DNA of 64,000 bases from Pseudomonas grandcourensis (GCF_039909015.1 NZ_CP150919.1:2952501-3016500), one strand, 5' to 3'. Counted from the first letter of the stretch, positions 8,455-16,988 are shown. Notes: a model not told the origin generated them from the sequence alone. Program-made: numbers and translations.

Positions 8455-8627
8455 TGGGGCGTAGCTTGATTTCGCCCTGAGCTGATGGGCCGTTTTCAAC
8501 CCAGAGCAGACATTCCTCATGTGGCCGTAGAGTCCAGCAGGCGCACCAGAACCAGCCAGAAACGCAATGTCATCGAATTGCTAGGCGGAGCCAAGAAGGG
8601 TATTTGCATGCACTGAGCACCGTCGCC

Positions 8628-9053
8628 TCACGCGAAAAGGTGAATATTTGCGAGGATAAATCCGACGACATAGGACAGGAATGCCAGCGAGATGCCTTGC
8701 AAGGGGCGGGTGAACCAGTACAGTTTCGCCATCACAAGGTAGGCACCAAGCACGATCAAACCTGTGAATCCGAGGAAATAAGAATGAAAGAGCAGCATCG
8801 GCTGCTGAAGTGCCAGATATCCAAAAATCACTCCGAACAAAATTGCACCCAGACTGTGGCTCGCGTTGAAGCCGATCCATGCTTTCCACACGCTTGTTTG
8901 GCGGCTGATGACGGGGGAGGTCGTTTTAAGTCGTGCTAGTAAGTCGGTGTCACGCGGATGGAGTTTGTCGCCAACGTAGGTGTAGGCCAGATGCACCAGG
9001 CCTAACAACATGATGATTCCTGCACTGATCGTTATGAGTATTTGCGCAAGCAT
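8628..9053 (-). CDS. Small four-helix inner-membrane protein, unknown function
   Basis: The 141-residue product is strongly hydrophobic with four predicted membrane spans: residues about 5-27 (ILITISAGIIMLLGLVHLAY), 65-83, 88-108 and 117-139. The loop between the first two spans carries KLHPRDTDLLARL and is probably cytoplasmic. I recognise it only as a conserved-hypothetical type of membrane protein. It lies nine bases downstream of the thioesterase-like gene and probably shares its transcript with it and the HxlR regulator gene. It is part of the inserted block. Confidence 0.7.
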   Translation of the reverse strand: MLAQILITISAGIIMLLGLVHLAYTYVGDKLHPRDTDLLARLKTTSPVISRQTSVWKAWIGFNASHSLGAILFGVIFGYLALQQPMLLFHSYFLGFTGLIVLGAYLVMAKLYWFTRPLQGISLAFLSYVVGFILANIHLFA

Positions 9054-9061
9054 GGCGGTTC

Positions 9062-9583
9062 CTACTCAATGTTCATCAGGCGTTCGGTTTCGACCCACGC
9101 GGAAATCGACGCGGGAAATTCAGGCGAGGCCGGATTGAGACCCATCGCATTGCGCACGTCCGCGCTGCTCACGAAACCGTCTCTGCCGACAATCGCGCCT
9201 TTGCTGTGGCCGTGTGCCATCATCCTGCCATCCTGCAGAAACTCGAACGCCATGTAGTTCCAACGCGCGTCCCAGCATTTCATCGAAAAGCGTAGGGTAT
9301 AAACCGCGAACGGCTTCAGGGCGCGACGGTACGAAATGATGCTACCGCCCAGCATGGGGCGCCATCTCTTGCGTAGCGCGACCTCGATGAATCCGGCGCG
9401 GGTGAAGTATTCGATCAGGGCCAGGTCAGTGATCGTCATGTAGCGACCGTTGTTCATGTGGCCGTTGATGTCGAGGTCATTGGGCCAGACGCGCATGACC
9501 AGCTCGATGGTTTCACCCATCTGGATCGGCGATTTAAAACGGGCTCGTAGCCAGGTCCAGAACAGCCGAAAGTAAAGACTCAT
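9062..9583 (-). CDS. Hotdog-fold thioesterase-like protein
   Basis: A 173-residue protein with the 4HBT-like pattern: WPNDLDINGHMNNGRYM at about residues 33-49, where the Asp and the His-Met-Asn-Asn stretch match the acyl-CoA thioesterase active-site region, followed by TDLALIEYF. The opening MSLYFRLFWTWLRARF could be an amphipathic membrane anchor as in THEM6-like proteins. The ATG overlaps the HxlR stop by four bases (ATGA), showing translational coupling. Substrate unknown. It is inside the insertion. Confidence 0.75.
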   Translation of the reverse strand: MSLYFRLFWTWLRARFKSPIQMGETIELVMRVWPNDLDINGHMNNGRYMTITDLALIEYFTRAGFIEVALRKRWRPMLGGSIISYRRALKPFAVYTLRFSMKCWDARWNYMAFEFLQDGRMMAHGHSKGAIVGRDGFVSSADVRNAMGLNPASPEFPASISAWVETERLMNIE

Positions 9584-10134
9584 GCTGATTTCTCTTTCTT
9601 CGATTTTTTTGGCGCAGCTATCGGCCGCGGTTCGATGCGTCGCTGTTTTTCGTAGGCGGCGACTAGTGGGGCAATCCGTGGATCGGTACTGCCGGGGCCC
9701 GGAACCCAGTCAAGGTCGCGCAGGGTTAGCGCTTTGCCAGACCGATTGCGAGGTCGCATGGGCTCGAGCACTTCGCCCGATTCGCGCTCGACGATCTGGA
9801 TCGGAATCGAATCGGGAGTTTGTAGCCAGCGGTCGCCCCACTGTAGCAATGCGATTAGGACGGGCAGGAGATCTCGTCCCTTTTCGGTTAGATGGTAGGC
9901 CTTGCGAAGCGCATCGTCGCGGACCGGCGCCTGCACCAGAATATCGGCGGCAATCATTGCATTCAGGCGCGTGGTCAGGATGTTGCGTGCGATGCCGAGG
10001 TGCAACGCAAACTCGTCGAAACGGCGTGTGCCGAATACGACTTCGCGAATCAGGAGGAGTGTCCAGCGATCGCCCAGCACCTCAAGAGCGCGGGCGGCAG
10101 AACAGAGGGACTCGTTGACTCTCAGGCGTGGCAT
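9580..10134 (-). CDS. HxlR-family winged-helix regulator
   Basis: A 184-residue regulator. The HxlR winged helix spans about residues 8-105: RALEVLGDRWTLLLIREVVFG, then FDEFALHLGIARNILTTRL, then a wing with AYHLTEKGRDLLPVL. A basic tail (PKKSKKEKSA) follows. HxlR proteins usually repress or activate neighbouring genes in response to reactive electrophiles or ligands. Here the stop codon overlaps the start of the thioesterase-like gene, so the regulator heads a three-gene unit it likely controls. Two direct repeats lie 40-72 bases upstream (10175-10206) and could be its operator. Confidence 0.85.
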   Translation of the reverse strand: MPRLRVNESLCSAARALEVLGDRWTLLLIREVVFGTRRFDEFALHLGIARNILTTRLNAMIAADILVQAPVRDDALRKAYHLTEKGRDLLPVLIALLQWGDRWLQTPDSIPIQIVERESGEVLEPMRPRNRSGKALTLRDLDWVPGPGSTDPRIAPLVAAYEKQRRIEPRPIAAPKKSKKEKSA

Positions 10135-10174
10135 AGGACTTCAACTGCAAGAAATGTAGTCTCGACTCTATGTT

Positions 10175-10206
10175 TTTTAGTTTCAGTAAGCAACTATTTT
10201 AGTTTC
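10175..10206 (-). promoter_or_regulatory. Direct repeats upstream of the HxlR gene, possible operator
   Basis: TTTTAGTTTC occurs at 10175-10184 and again at 10197-10206, 22 bases apart start to start, about two helical turns, in a very A/T-rich stretch. Same-face spacing suits two bound dimers, but binding by HxlR is a guess. Confidence 0.35.
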
Positions 10207-10675
10207 TTAATAAAACTTAATCTGTGTTTTCCGCAATTCTTTTAAGGCCACCATGCAGGTAGAGAATGGGAGTGCCAAAGCCGTGGGAAACCTGTTCGGC
10301 CTTGCATCCGTGAGGGATAGTCACGGTGCTGAATGGACCAAACGAGCGTTGAAACAATCAGTCGCATCAGTGCGAATGGCGGCTTTTGAACTCATGACCG
10401 AGCGTCCGGTCCTGGCTGTTATTTGCCTGTCACGACCGCAGCCGATTGCAGCTAGATGCGAAGAGCCGCCCGAACTTGTATTAATTTTTTAGCCAATTCA
10501 GCCAGGGCGTTTCAGGGACTCCGGATCGAATGACACATTTGCAATACTGCTAGCGTCAGGTACTGGTTGAGTCGATTTCGCGTAGAGCCATTGTCATGCT
10601 TCGTGAGGCGCGCCCACCTGATCTGTACGCAGGCAGCGCGCGCCAAGTGCTGGCCGTTAATTGAATCCCCCATTT
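10207..10675. other. Gene-poor spacer inside the insertion
   Basis: About 470 bases between the HxlR operator region and the hydrolase gene. An open frame at 10253-10492 (79 codons) lacks a ribosome site, family resemblance or coding-like composition. I see no terminator, repeat or RNA gene here. Confidence 0.5.
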
Positions 10676-11716
10676 TCAGTTGCGAAATGACTGCGCCAGA
10701 AACTCGGTGATCAGCGATGCAATCTGCAGCTGGATCAACGCCCGCGGTCGAGCGTCATCGCCATCCTGGCAAATGATGCCATCGCCTGGTGCGTCTTCTT
10801 CGAGCAACGCCACCGCGCCAGGTTTGCATATCGACGAAAAGCTGAAGTGGCTGGCGTCCTTGATCTCGACGTAACGATTCGTCGCCGGGGGCAAGCGCTT
10901 GGTCAGGTCGGCGGACTCCAACCGCGCGGGAAGGTCTTCAGAGGGCGCGCCCGCTGCGATCACCAGTGTCGGCACCGGCAATGTCGCCAGACTTTCATTG
11001 GTCAGGCCGCGTGACAGGCCCAGGTCCAGGGAAACGATGGCGGTGACACGTTTGTCGCTCAGATCGGCGACCAGCCGGGCTTTCGATGCCGGGGTGCTGT
11101 CGGGGTTGATCTGTTTGTAAACGCTGCAGCTGGCCAGCTGCGGATGGGTGATGCAGTCCTGGACAAAACGGTCGGGATCGAATCGGGCTCCGGCGATTTC
11201 CAGGGCGGTCCAGCCGCCAAGTGAATGACCTACCACTGCAATCTGACGCTTCGCCACTAACCCAAAGTGTTCCGGCTGAGACATGACCGCATCGATGGCC
11301 CGCTGCAGGTCGACGGGACGCTGCCACAACTGTGCCGCGGCTTTAGGGTTGCGATCACGGGTGGTGGTGCCGGGGTGGTTGACTGCCACCACGATGTAAC
11401 CCTGATGGACCAGTGCACTGGCCAGCCATGACTGGTTCCCCCAATTACCGCGAAAGCCGTGGGAGAGCACCACCAATGGATGCGCGCCTGCGGCCGGAGG
11501 AGCATCGCGGACGGCGAGGGCACCGACAAACACCGGAGTATCAGCGATCAACTGCGGTGTGGCAGTGGTTGCACTCGGGTACCAGACGACCAACTCCAGC
11601 GGGCGGTCATTTTGCTTGTCTGGCAACGTCGAGGCCCGGAAGCCTATGGGGTTGTCACCAGCGAATGCATGTATGTTTAGGCAGATAAGGAGCAGGGCGC
11701 CGAGCACTATTTTCAT
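10676..11716 (-). CDS. Secreted alpha/beta hydrolase, PAF-acetylhydrolase-like
   Basis: The 346-residue product starts with a signal peptide (MKIVLGALLLICLNIHAFAG, cleavage after about residue 19). It has an alpha/beta hydrolase core: LVVLSHGFRGNWGNQ (oxyanion-hole region, about 82-96), the nucleophile elbow VVGHSLGGWTA near 163-173, an acid after strand 7 and a His in KDASHFSF near 288-295. This order matches platelet-activating-factor acetylhydrolase-like and dienelactone-hydrolase-like esterases of the periplasm. Natural substrate unknown. It lies inside the insertion and is separate from the HxlR unit. Confidence 0.8.
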   Translation of the reverse strand: MKIVLGALLLICLNIHAFAGDNPIGFRASTLPDKQNDRPLELVVWYPSATTATPQLIADTPVFVGALAVRDAPPAAGAHPLVVLSHGFRGNWGNQSWLASALVHQGYIVVAVNHPGTTTRDRNPKAAAQLWQRPVDLQRAIDAVMSQPEHFGLVAKRQIAVVGHSLGGWTALEIAGARFDPDRFVQDCITHPQLASCSVYKQINPDSTPASKARLVADLSDKRVTAIVSLDLGLSRGLTNESLATLPVPTLVIAAGAPSEDLPARLESADLTKRLPPATNRYVEIKDASHFSFSSICKPGAVALLEEDAPGDGIICQDGDDARPRALIQLQIASLITEFLAQSFRN

Positions 11717-11851
11717 TGTTTTATCTTCCTTGATGGGATCAGCGTCGATTGGACTCGATCAGGTGCGCGGGAAACATATCAGCCATCGTGTCGGCATACA
11801 CAGAATTTAGTTGTGTTGCATCGACCGGTTGAATCCACAGCCGATAGCAGC

Positions 11852-12250
11852 CTATTGGGCGATTTTATATTGCCCATCATTAGGCTTGCCGGCCGCCACC
11901 AGGAATTCCTGCCGGGCCAGCGCCAGCGTGCCCACGGGCGCAGTGGTGACCACGTTTTCGACGCCAGGATCGGCGCGCCACAATTGCCAGGCGAGGTAGA
12001 ACAGGTAGGCCGCGCCGAGGATCTTGATGGCGTAGAACAACAGCTCAGAGGTTTGCAGCACCACCGCCAGTCCCGCCGAGGCCAGGGCAATCATCCCGGC
12101 GAACGCCAGCAACCGGCCGATGCCGGCCACACACGCGATGCGGTAGCCATAGCGGGTCGAATTGCTGACCGACAGCAGGTTGTTGGGGCCAGGTGCCATG
12201 TTGAGGGCAAAGCAGGCCGGCAGAAACAGGGTGAGGGTGGCGAGGTCCAT
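11852..12250 (-). pseudogene. N-terminal half of a LysE/RhtB exporter, truncated by insertion
   Basis: From ATG 12250 the frame reads MDLATLTLFLPACFALNMAP then GPNN, the family start with the PGPNN motif, and runs through three membrane helices to EFLVAAGK. After that the sequence turns into PNDGQYKIAQ and stops at 11852, about 130 residues instead of about 206. The lost C-terminal half is at 8195-8450. Reconstructed, the protein would read VAAGKPKAILIFTAFLPQF, the canonical mid-protein motif of this family (N/K-PKAILFF). A truncated exporter without its last helices is unlikely to work. Confidence 0.88.
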
Positions 12251-12341
12251 GGTGGGCTCCTGTAGCAAGAGCGCTGTTTTTATCACGGCTCACCCCTGGC
12301 CAGACCCATACAGTCATGGGCGCAAACCACCGTACACAGGG

Positions 12342-13253
12342 CTATCTGGCGAACTTTTTCGCCCCGGCGACGCAGAGGATCACGGCGACGGTGACACCCA
12401 GCATGCCTGCGCTGACCTGTTCATGCAGCAGGGTGGCGGCCAGGGTCAGCCCGAAAAACGGCTGAAGCAGCTGCAATTGCCCGACGGCGGCGATGCCCCC
12501 TTGGGCCAGCCCGCGATACCAGAACACGAAACCGATCAGCATGCTGAACAGCGAGACGTAAGCCAGGCTGAACCAGGCCGGCGTGCTGATGCCGGTGAAC
12601 GAAGCCGGCAAACGCATCCAGCTCAGCACGGCCACGACCGGCAGCGACAGCACCAGCGCCCAGCTGATCACCTGCCAGCCACCCAGGGTGCGCGAAAGCT
12701 TCGCGCCTTCGGCATAACCCAGGCCGCAGGCGAGGATGGCCAGCAGCATCAGGATGTCGCCCTGGGGGGAGGCGGTCAGCCCCTGTGACAGGGCAAATCC
12801 GACCACCAGCAGGCTGCCCAGCACCGAGAAAATCCAGAACGCCGCCCGTGGCCGCTCGCCGCCGCGCAGGACGCCGAACACCGCCGTCGCCAGGGGCAAC
12901 AGGCCGACGAAAACGATCGAGTGCGCGGACGTCACGTATTGCAGGGCCAGCGCGGTCAGCAAGGGAAAGCCGATGACCACGCCCAGGGCAACGATAATCA
13001 GCGGTATCAGTTGCTGGCGCGCCGGGCGTTTTTCCTTGAATAACCACAACAGGCACAGCGCCAGGACCGCAGCGATGGTCGCGCGTGCGACCGTCAGGAA
13101 CACCGGGTCAAACTCCAGCACCGCCACCCGAGTCGCCGGCAGCGAGCCGCTGAAGATCACCACGCCGATCAGGCCGTTGATCCAGCCGCTGGTGCTGTTC
13201 TCCAGCGTCCGGTGTTGCAGGTTCGAGGTCCGTTCCATTTGGCTCACGCTCAT
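12342..13253 (-). CDS. EamA/DMT-family metabolite exporter
   Basis: A 303-residue inner-membrane protein with about ten hydrophobic helices in two EamA repeats. The first begins near residue 25 (INGLIGVVIFSGSLPATRVA) and the second near 165 (MLLAILACGLGYAEGAKLSR). These transporters export amino acids or drugs by proton antiport; no substrate can be read from sequence. ATG 13253 is used, though a second ATG at 13238 (MERTSN) is possible and neither has a strong ribosome site. It is divergent from a MocR-type regulator, a common pairing in which the regulator controls the exporter. Confidence 0.85.
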   Translation of the reverse strand: MSVSQMERTSNLQHRTLENSTSGWINGLIGVVIFSGSLPATRVAVLEFDPVFLTVARATIAAVLALCLLWLFKEKRPARQQLIPLIIVALGVVIGFPLLTALALQYVTSAHSIVFVGLLPLATAVFGVLRGGERPRAAFWIFSVLGSLLVVGFALSQGLTASPQGDILMLLAILACGLGYAEGAKLSRTLGGWQVISWALVLSLPVVAVLSWMRLPASFTGISTPAWFSLAYVSLFSMLIGFVFWYRGLAQGGIAAVGQLQLLQPFFGLTLAATLLHEQVSAGMLGVTVAVILCVAGAKKFAR

Positions 13254-13270
13254 TGTCTGATTGCACGAAA

Positions 13271-13310
13271 CTCATCGTATGAGCGACTATCGATACAATC
13301 AAAAAATTGT
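13271..13310. promoter_or_regulatory. Divergent control region between exporter and MocR genes
   Basis: The 74-bp gap holds two dyads: CTCAT-CGT-ATGAG at 13271-13283 and ACAAT-N6-ATTGT at 13295-13310. TACAAT (13294-13299) could also serve as a -10 on the plus strand. They are candidate MocR sites for control of both genes. Confidence 0.4.
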
Positions 13311-13327
13311 CATGGATACATCTCGGC

Positions 13328-14659
13328 ATGCCTCGATCCCGCTACAAGACGCTGGTAGATGCCTTTGCCGCCGACATCCGTTCCGGGCGTTTGCCGCCCG
13401 GCACGCGCCTGCCGACTCACCGGCAACTGGCTACAGAGCACGGTCTGGCACTGGTCACCGCCAGCCGGGTGTATGCCGAGCTGGAGGGCATGGGCCTGGT
13501 CAGCGGCGAAACCGGACGCGGAACCTTTGTCAGGGAAACCTCGTTGCCGCCGGGGCAGGGCATCTCGCAGCACGTGGTGGCGGCGGGGGTGATCGACCTT
13601 AACTTCAACTACCCGTCGTTGCCCGGGCAGGCCGACCTGTTGCGCACGGCCTTGCGTCAACTGGCGTTGTCCGGTCACCTGGAATCGCTCCTGCGCTATC
13701 AGCCCCACGCGGGACGCCTGCACGAGCGGGCCTCGGTCGCGCGTCATCTGCTCGACCGCGGGCTGCGCGTGCCGGCCGAACAGGTGTTGATCGTCAGCGG
13801 TGCTCAGCATGGCCTGGCGGTGGCGATGATGACGCTGCTCAAGCCCGGCGATGTGATCGCCGCCGATGCGTTGACCTATCCCGGCTTCAAGACGCTGGCC
13901 GAAACCCTGCATCTGGAAGTCTTGCCGATTCCGGTCACGGACACCGGGCCTGATCTGCCGGCCCTGGAAAAACTCTGCCGCAGCCGATCGGTACGGGCTG
14001 TGTATTCGATGCCGACCTTGCATAACCCGCTGGGCTGGGTGATGGACCTCGATCGGCGCGAGCAGTTGGTGGCGATTGCGCGCCGGCATGACCTGACGAT
14101 CATCGAAGACGCCGCCTACGCGTTCCTGGCCGAAAACGTCCCGCCACCGTTGGCCGAGCTGGCACCGGAGAGGACGGTGTACGTGTCCGGCCTGTCGAAG
14201 AATGTCGCCACCGGGCTGCGCGTCGGTTTCATCGCTGCGCCCGCGCAATGGGTTGTCGCCTTCGAGCGCACGATCATGGCGACCACCTGGAACACCCCGG
14301 GCGTGATGACCGCCATCGTCACGGCCTGGCTCGACGACGGCACCGTCAGCCAACTGGAGGTGCAAAAGCGCACGGACGCCCGGGCCCGGCAAGCCCTGGC
14401 CCGCGAGGTGCTGGCAGGACTCAGGACCATCAGTCACCCGAACTCTTATTTCATCTGGCTGCCGCTGGCGGAAGACGCACGGGCCGACCAGATCGCCATG
14501 GCGCTGATGCGCGAGCAGGTGTCGGTGTCGCCGGCCGAGCCCTTTGCGATTTCGGCCCATGTGCCGCACGCGATACGCCTGGCGTTGGGCTCGGTGGACA
14601 TGGACTCGCTGCGGATTGCCCTGGGCAAGGTCAAGAACGTCGTTGGCTTTTACTCATAG
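13328..14659 (+). CDS. MocR-type regulator (GntR helix-turn-helix fused to PLP aminotransferase fold)
   Basis: A 443-residue fusion. Residues about 5-70 form a GntR winged helix (YKTLVDAFAADIRSGRLPPG ... LPTHRQLATEHGLALVTASR). The remainder is a fold-type I aminotransferase domain with the PLP-binding Lys291 in VSGLSKNVATGLR and the Asp/Tyr pair in IIEDAAYAFL. MocR proteins sense PLP or amino-acid adducts and control vitamin B6 or amino-acid transport genes. The ATG at 13328 opens the conserved MPRSRYKTLVD; an upstream in-frame TTG at 13307 lies inside the operator-like dyad. The EamA exporter next door is a likely target. Confidence 0.9.
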   Translation: MPRSRYKTLVDAFAADIRSGRLPPGTRLPTHRQLATEHGLALVTASRVYAELEGMGLVSGETGRGTFVRETSLPPGQGISQHVVAAGVIDLNFNYPSLPGQADLLRTALRQLALSGHLESLLRYQPHAGRLHERASVARHLLDRGLRVPAEQVLIVSGAQHGLAVAMMTLLKPGDVIAADALTYPGFKTLAETLHLEVLPIPVTDTGPDLPALEKLCRSRSVRAVYSMPTLHNPLGWVMDLDRREQLVAIARRHDLTIIEDAAYAFLAENVPPPLAELAPERTVYVSGLSKNVATGLRVGFIAAPAQWVVAFERTIMATTWNTPGVMTAIVTAWLDDGTVSQLEVQKRTDARARQALAREVLAGLRTISHPNSYFIWLPLAEDARADQIAMALMREQVSVSPAEPFAISAHVPHAIRLALGSVDMDSLRIALGKVKNVVGFYS

Positions 14660-14745
14660 CGCTGCAGGGCAGTTTTCTTCAATACGCGAATCGCTCGGCT
14701 CTTTACCTTGAGGGCCTCGTTCAATTCGATGGAAGAAGGTGTGCA

Positions 14746-15333
14746 ATGAGTCTGATGATGTCCATGGCGGCGTTTGCGCTGGTCGCTTCCATCACGCCGG
14801 GGCCGGTCAACATTGTGGCGTTGAGCTCCGGCGCACGCTTTGGTTTCCGGGCCAGCCAGCGTCACGTGGCAGGGGCCACCCTGGGGTTTGTCTTGCTGTT
14901 GGTGCTGATGGGGCTGGGCCTGCATGAGTTGTTGCAGCAGTGGCCGGCGCTGACCCAGGTGGTGCAATGGGCGGGGGTGGCCTTTCTGTTGTACATGGCC
15001 TTCAAGCTGGCGGCCGACAGTGGGCAGGTGCAGGCCAGTGAATCGGCACAGGCGCCATCGATGCTGTATGGCGCCATCATGCAATGGCTCAACCCCAAGG
15101 CCTGGCTGGCCTGTGTGGCCGGCATGGGCGCCTTCGTCGCCGATGGCGAGGCGCACCTGGTCTGGCAGTTCGCCGCGATTTATCTGGTGATCTGTTATGT
15201 GTCGGTCGGTTGCTGGGCGTATGCCGGGACGTTTTTGCGCGGTTTCCTCAACAACCCGTCGGGTATGCGCCTGTTCAATCGGGCCATGGCTTTGTTGCTG
15301 GTGGTGAGTGCGGTGTACCTGTTGTTGCCGTAA
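14746..15333 (+). CDS. LysE/RhtB-family amino-acid exporter
   Basis: A 195-residue exporter with six hydrophobic helices, the ITPGPVNIVALSSGARFG motif at residues 16-33 and QWLNPKAWLACVAG near 115-128. Family members export basic or neutral amino acids and homoserine lactones. The ATG at 14746 fits the family length. It follows the MocR gene after 86 bases and is convergent with an AraC regulator whose stop is seven bases away. Unlike the split paralogue at 8.2/12 kb it is intact. Confidence 0.87.
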   Translation: MSLMMSMAAFALVASITPGPVNIVALSSGARFGFRASQRHVAGATLGFVLLLVLMGLGLHELLQQWPALTQVVQWAGVAFLLYMAFKLAADSGQVQASESAQAPSMLYGAIMQWLNPKAWLACVAGMGAFVADGEAHLVWQFAAIYLVICYVSVGCWAYAGTFLRGFLNNPSGMRLFNRAMALLLVVSAVYLLLP

Positions 15334-15339
15334 CGGCAA

Positions 15340-16185
15340 TCACGAAGGACTCACCCCCCGATACTGCCCCGGCGTCGCCGCCAGATGCTGTTTAAACGCC
15401 CGTTGAAAATGCGCCTGATCGGCGAACCCCGCTTCCAGTGCCACGTCCGCGATCAGCTTGCCGCTGCGCAATCGATCCTGGGCGAACTGGATGCGCCGGT
15501 TCACCAGGAACGCGTGGGGTGTCATGCCGTAATGCTGCTTGAAGGCACGGATCAGGTAGGACGGTGACAGTTGCGCCGCTTCGCAAATGTCTTCGAGCCT
15601 GAGGGTTTGCGTGCAGTGGTCGCGGATGTAGTCGGCCGCGCGCTCCAGCTTGAAGTTGGGTTCGCGCAGCGGCGGGTCGGCCGGGTTGAGTCGTAGCTGA
15701 ACCTCGGTAAAGAACTCCACGGCCACGCTGTGTTTGCGCAGCACGTCTTGCTGTGGATCGATCAGCACTTCATACAAGCCCGCGAGGCCGGCAAACAGCT
15801 GGGCGTCCCGGGTATGGGTCAGCGTAAAGCGGCGAAACGCCGCGTCATCGCTGAACCCGAGCTGGTGCTGTAAATCGGTCAGCCACGGCGTATCGACGTA
15901 CAGCATCAGGTACGACCAGGGTTGGTCTTCGATCGGGTTGCAGGCGTGGACGTCGCCGGGGTTCATCAGCACCACCGTGCCGACGCTGACCTCGAATGTC
16001 GACTGCTCATGCAGATAAGTGCTGCGCCCGGCGGTGATCGCCCCGATGGAAAAGTGCTCGTGGGCGTGCCGGGTGTAGCAGACTTCGCGCCCGTCGGCGA
16101 TGGCGCGGGCTTCGATGAAGGGCAGGGCATCATCGCGCCAGAAGCGCGGGGCCTTGTCGGCGTTCTTGGCAACGGCGTGCTTCAT
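15340..16185 (-). CDS. AraC-family regulator
   Basis: A 281-residue regulator with an N-terminal cupin-like ligand domain (YTRHAHEHFSIGAITAG near residues 37-53, VLMNPGDVHACNP near 72-84) and a C-terminal double helix-turn-helix (LEDICEAAQLSPSYLIRAFK and ADVALEAGFADQAHFQRAFK). AraC regulators of this form are often encoded beside LysE exporters and control them; here the two are convergent, ending seven bases apart. Inducer unknown. Confidence 0.9.
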   Translation of the reverse strand: MKHAVAKNADKAPRFWRDDALPFIEARAIADGREVCYTRHAHEHFSIGAITAGRSTYLHEQSTFEVSVGTVVLMNPGDVHACNPIEDQPWSYLMLYVDTPWLTDLQHQLGFSDDAAFRRFTLTHTRDAQLFAGLAGLYEVLIDPQQDVLRKHSVAVEFFTEVQLRLNPADPPLREPNFKLERAADYIRDHCTQTLRLEDICEAAQLSPSYLIRAFKQHYGMTPHAFLVNRRIQFAQDRLRSGKLIADVALEAGFADQAHFQRAFKQHLAATPGQYRGVSPS

Positions 16186-16218
16186 GCTCGCTCCTCGGCA
16201 GGTCAGCGCCCGAGTGTA

Positions 16219-16722
16219 TTAGCTCTCGCCGTCAAAGGCTCGTTGCAGTACGGCAATATCGAGTTTTTTCATCTGCATCATCGCCTGCATGGCCCGTTGG
16301 GATTTCTTCGTGTCGGGGTCCTTGATCATCTCCATCATCGCGACGGGGACGATCTGCCACGACAGCCCGAACTTGTCCCTGAGCCAACCGCATTGCTGGG
16401 CTTCGGGCGCGCCACCGGCCGACAGATTGCCCCAGTAATGATCGACCTCTTCCTGGCTCAGGCAATTGACCTGAAACGAAACCGCCTCGCTGAACTTGAA
16501 CAAAGGCCCGCCGTTGAGACCGGTAAAACTCTGTCCGTCGAGCTCGAAGCTGACGGTCATGACCGAACCCTCGGGCCGGCCGTGGAACTCGAATCCGGCG
16601 TGGCCGTAATGGGTGAGGGCAGTGATTTTCGAATGGTCGAAGATCGAGCAATAGAACTTCGCCGCCTCTTCGGCCTGATCGTCGAACCACAGGCAGGGCG
16701 TGAGTTTTTGTACGCGTAGCAT
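16219..16722 (-). CDS. VOC-superfamily protein, PhnB-like
   Basis: A 167-residue protein with the PhnB/3-demethylubiquinone-methyltransferase-like arrangement: KLTPCLWFDDQAEEAAKFYC at about 6-25, then MTVSFELDGQSFTGLNGGP and a C-terminal DKFGLSWQIVPVAMMEMI. The vicinal-oxygen-chelate fold fits but the function is unknown; the older methyltransferase label is not supported by a SAM motif. It is monocistronic with a 33-base gap to the AraC gene downstream. Confidence 0.83.
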   Translation of the reverse strand: MLRVQKLTPCLWFDDQAEEAAKFYCSIFDHSKITALTHYGHAGFEFHGRPEGSVMTVSFELDGQSFTGLNGGPLFKFSEAVSFQVNCLSQEEVDHYWGNLSAGGAPEAQQCGWLRDKFGLSWQIVPVAMMEMIKDPDTKKSQRAMQAMMQMKKLDIAVLQRAFDGES

Positions 16723-16846
16723 GGTGCCAGCTCCTCTGCAGGTAACGTATGTTCCGGACTTTCAGCGTAGTCAGCCTCTGCTCGTCTGGCCGTACCGTAG
16801 ATCGAGAAAATTGTCAGAGGGTTAAGTGAGCGTAGTCATAATGACT

Positions 16847-16889
16847 TTGATTGGAGTCAAACAGACTATTCTGGTGGTGTGTCTTTATG
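16847..16889 (+). promoter_or_regulatory. Anr/Dnr (FNR-type) box for ppyR-nnrS
   Basis: TTGATTGGAGTCAA at 16847-16860 matches TTGAT-N4-ATCAA with one mismatch. A weak TTTATG -10 lies at 16884-16889, so the box centre would be near -41.5. The genes downstream belong to a family known to be switched on by NO-responsive Dnr/Nnr regulators in other bacteria. Confidence 0.65.
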
Positions 16890-16988
16890 ACTCGTATGTG
16901 CGCAAGTGCTTGGACCTAAAGGGGTAAAAACCTGGCACGGGACTTGAAGGGGTAAAGGTACAACTGAACGCCTTCAGGAGTTCGCACA

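Larger units (their letters stand above)
8451..11889. mobile_element. 3.4-kb insertion splitting a LysE-family exporter gene
   Basis: The segment is bounded by TTGC at 8451-8454 and again at 11886-11889. Removing one copy plus the intervening DNA (3435 bp) fuses the two exporter halves exactly in frame. Four apparent genes lie inside (8628-11716), all on the minus strand, with visibly more A/T than their surroundings in places such as 10140-10240. No transposase, integrase or clear terminal inverted repeats were seen, so the mechanism is open: a 4-bp target duplication by a decayed element, or micro-homology joining. Confidence 0.75.

Noticed and set aside
8455..8627. Further coding sequence upstream of the LysE C-terminal fragment
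   Set aside because: All three minus-strand frames are interrupted or unlike any exporter; the exporter homology stops at 8451.
10253..10492. 79-codon open frame in the spacer of the insertion
   Set aside because: No ribosome site, no family resemblance and no partner gene; likely chance.
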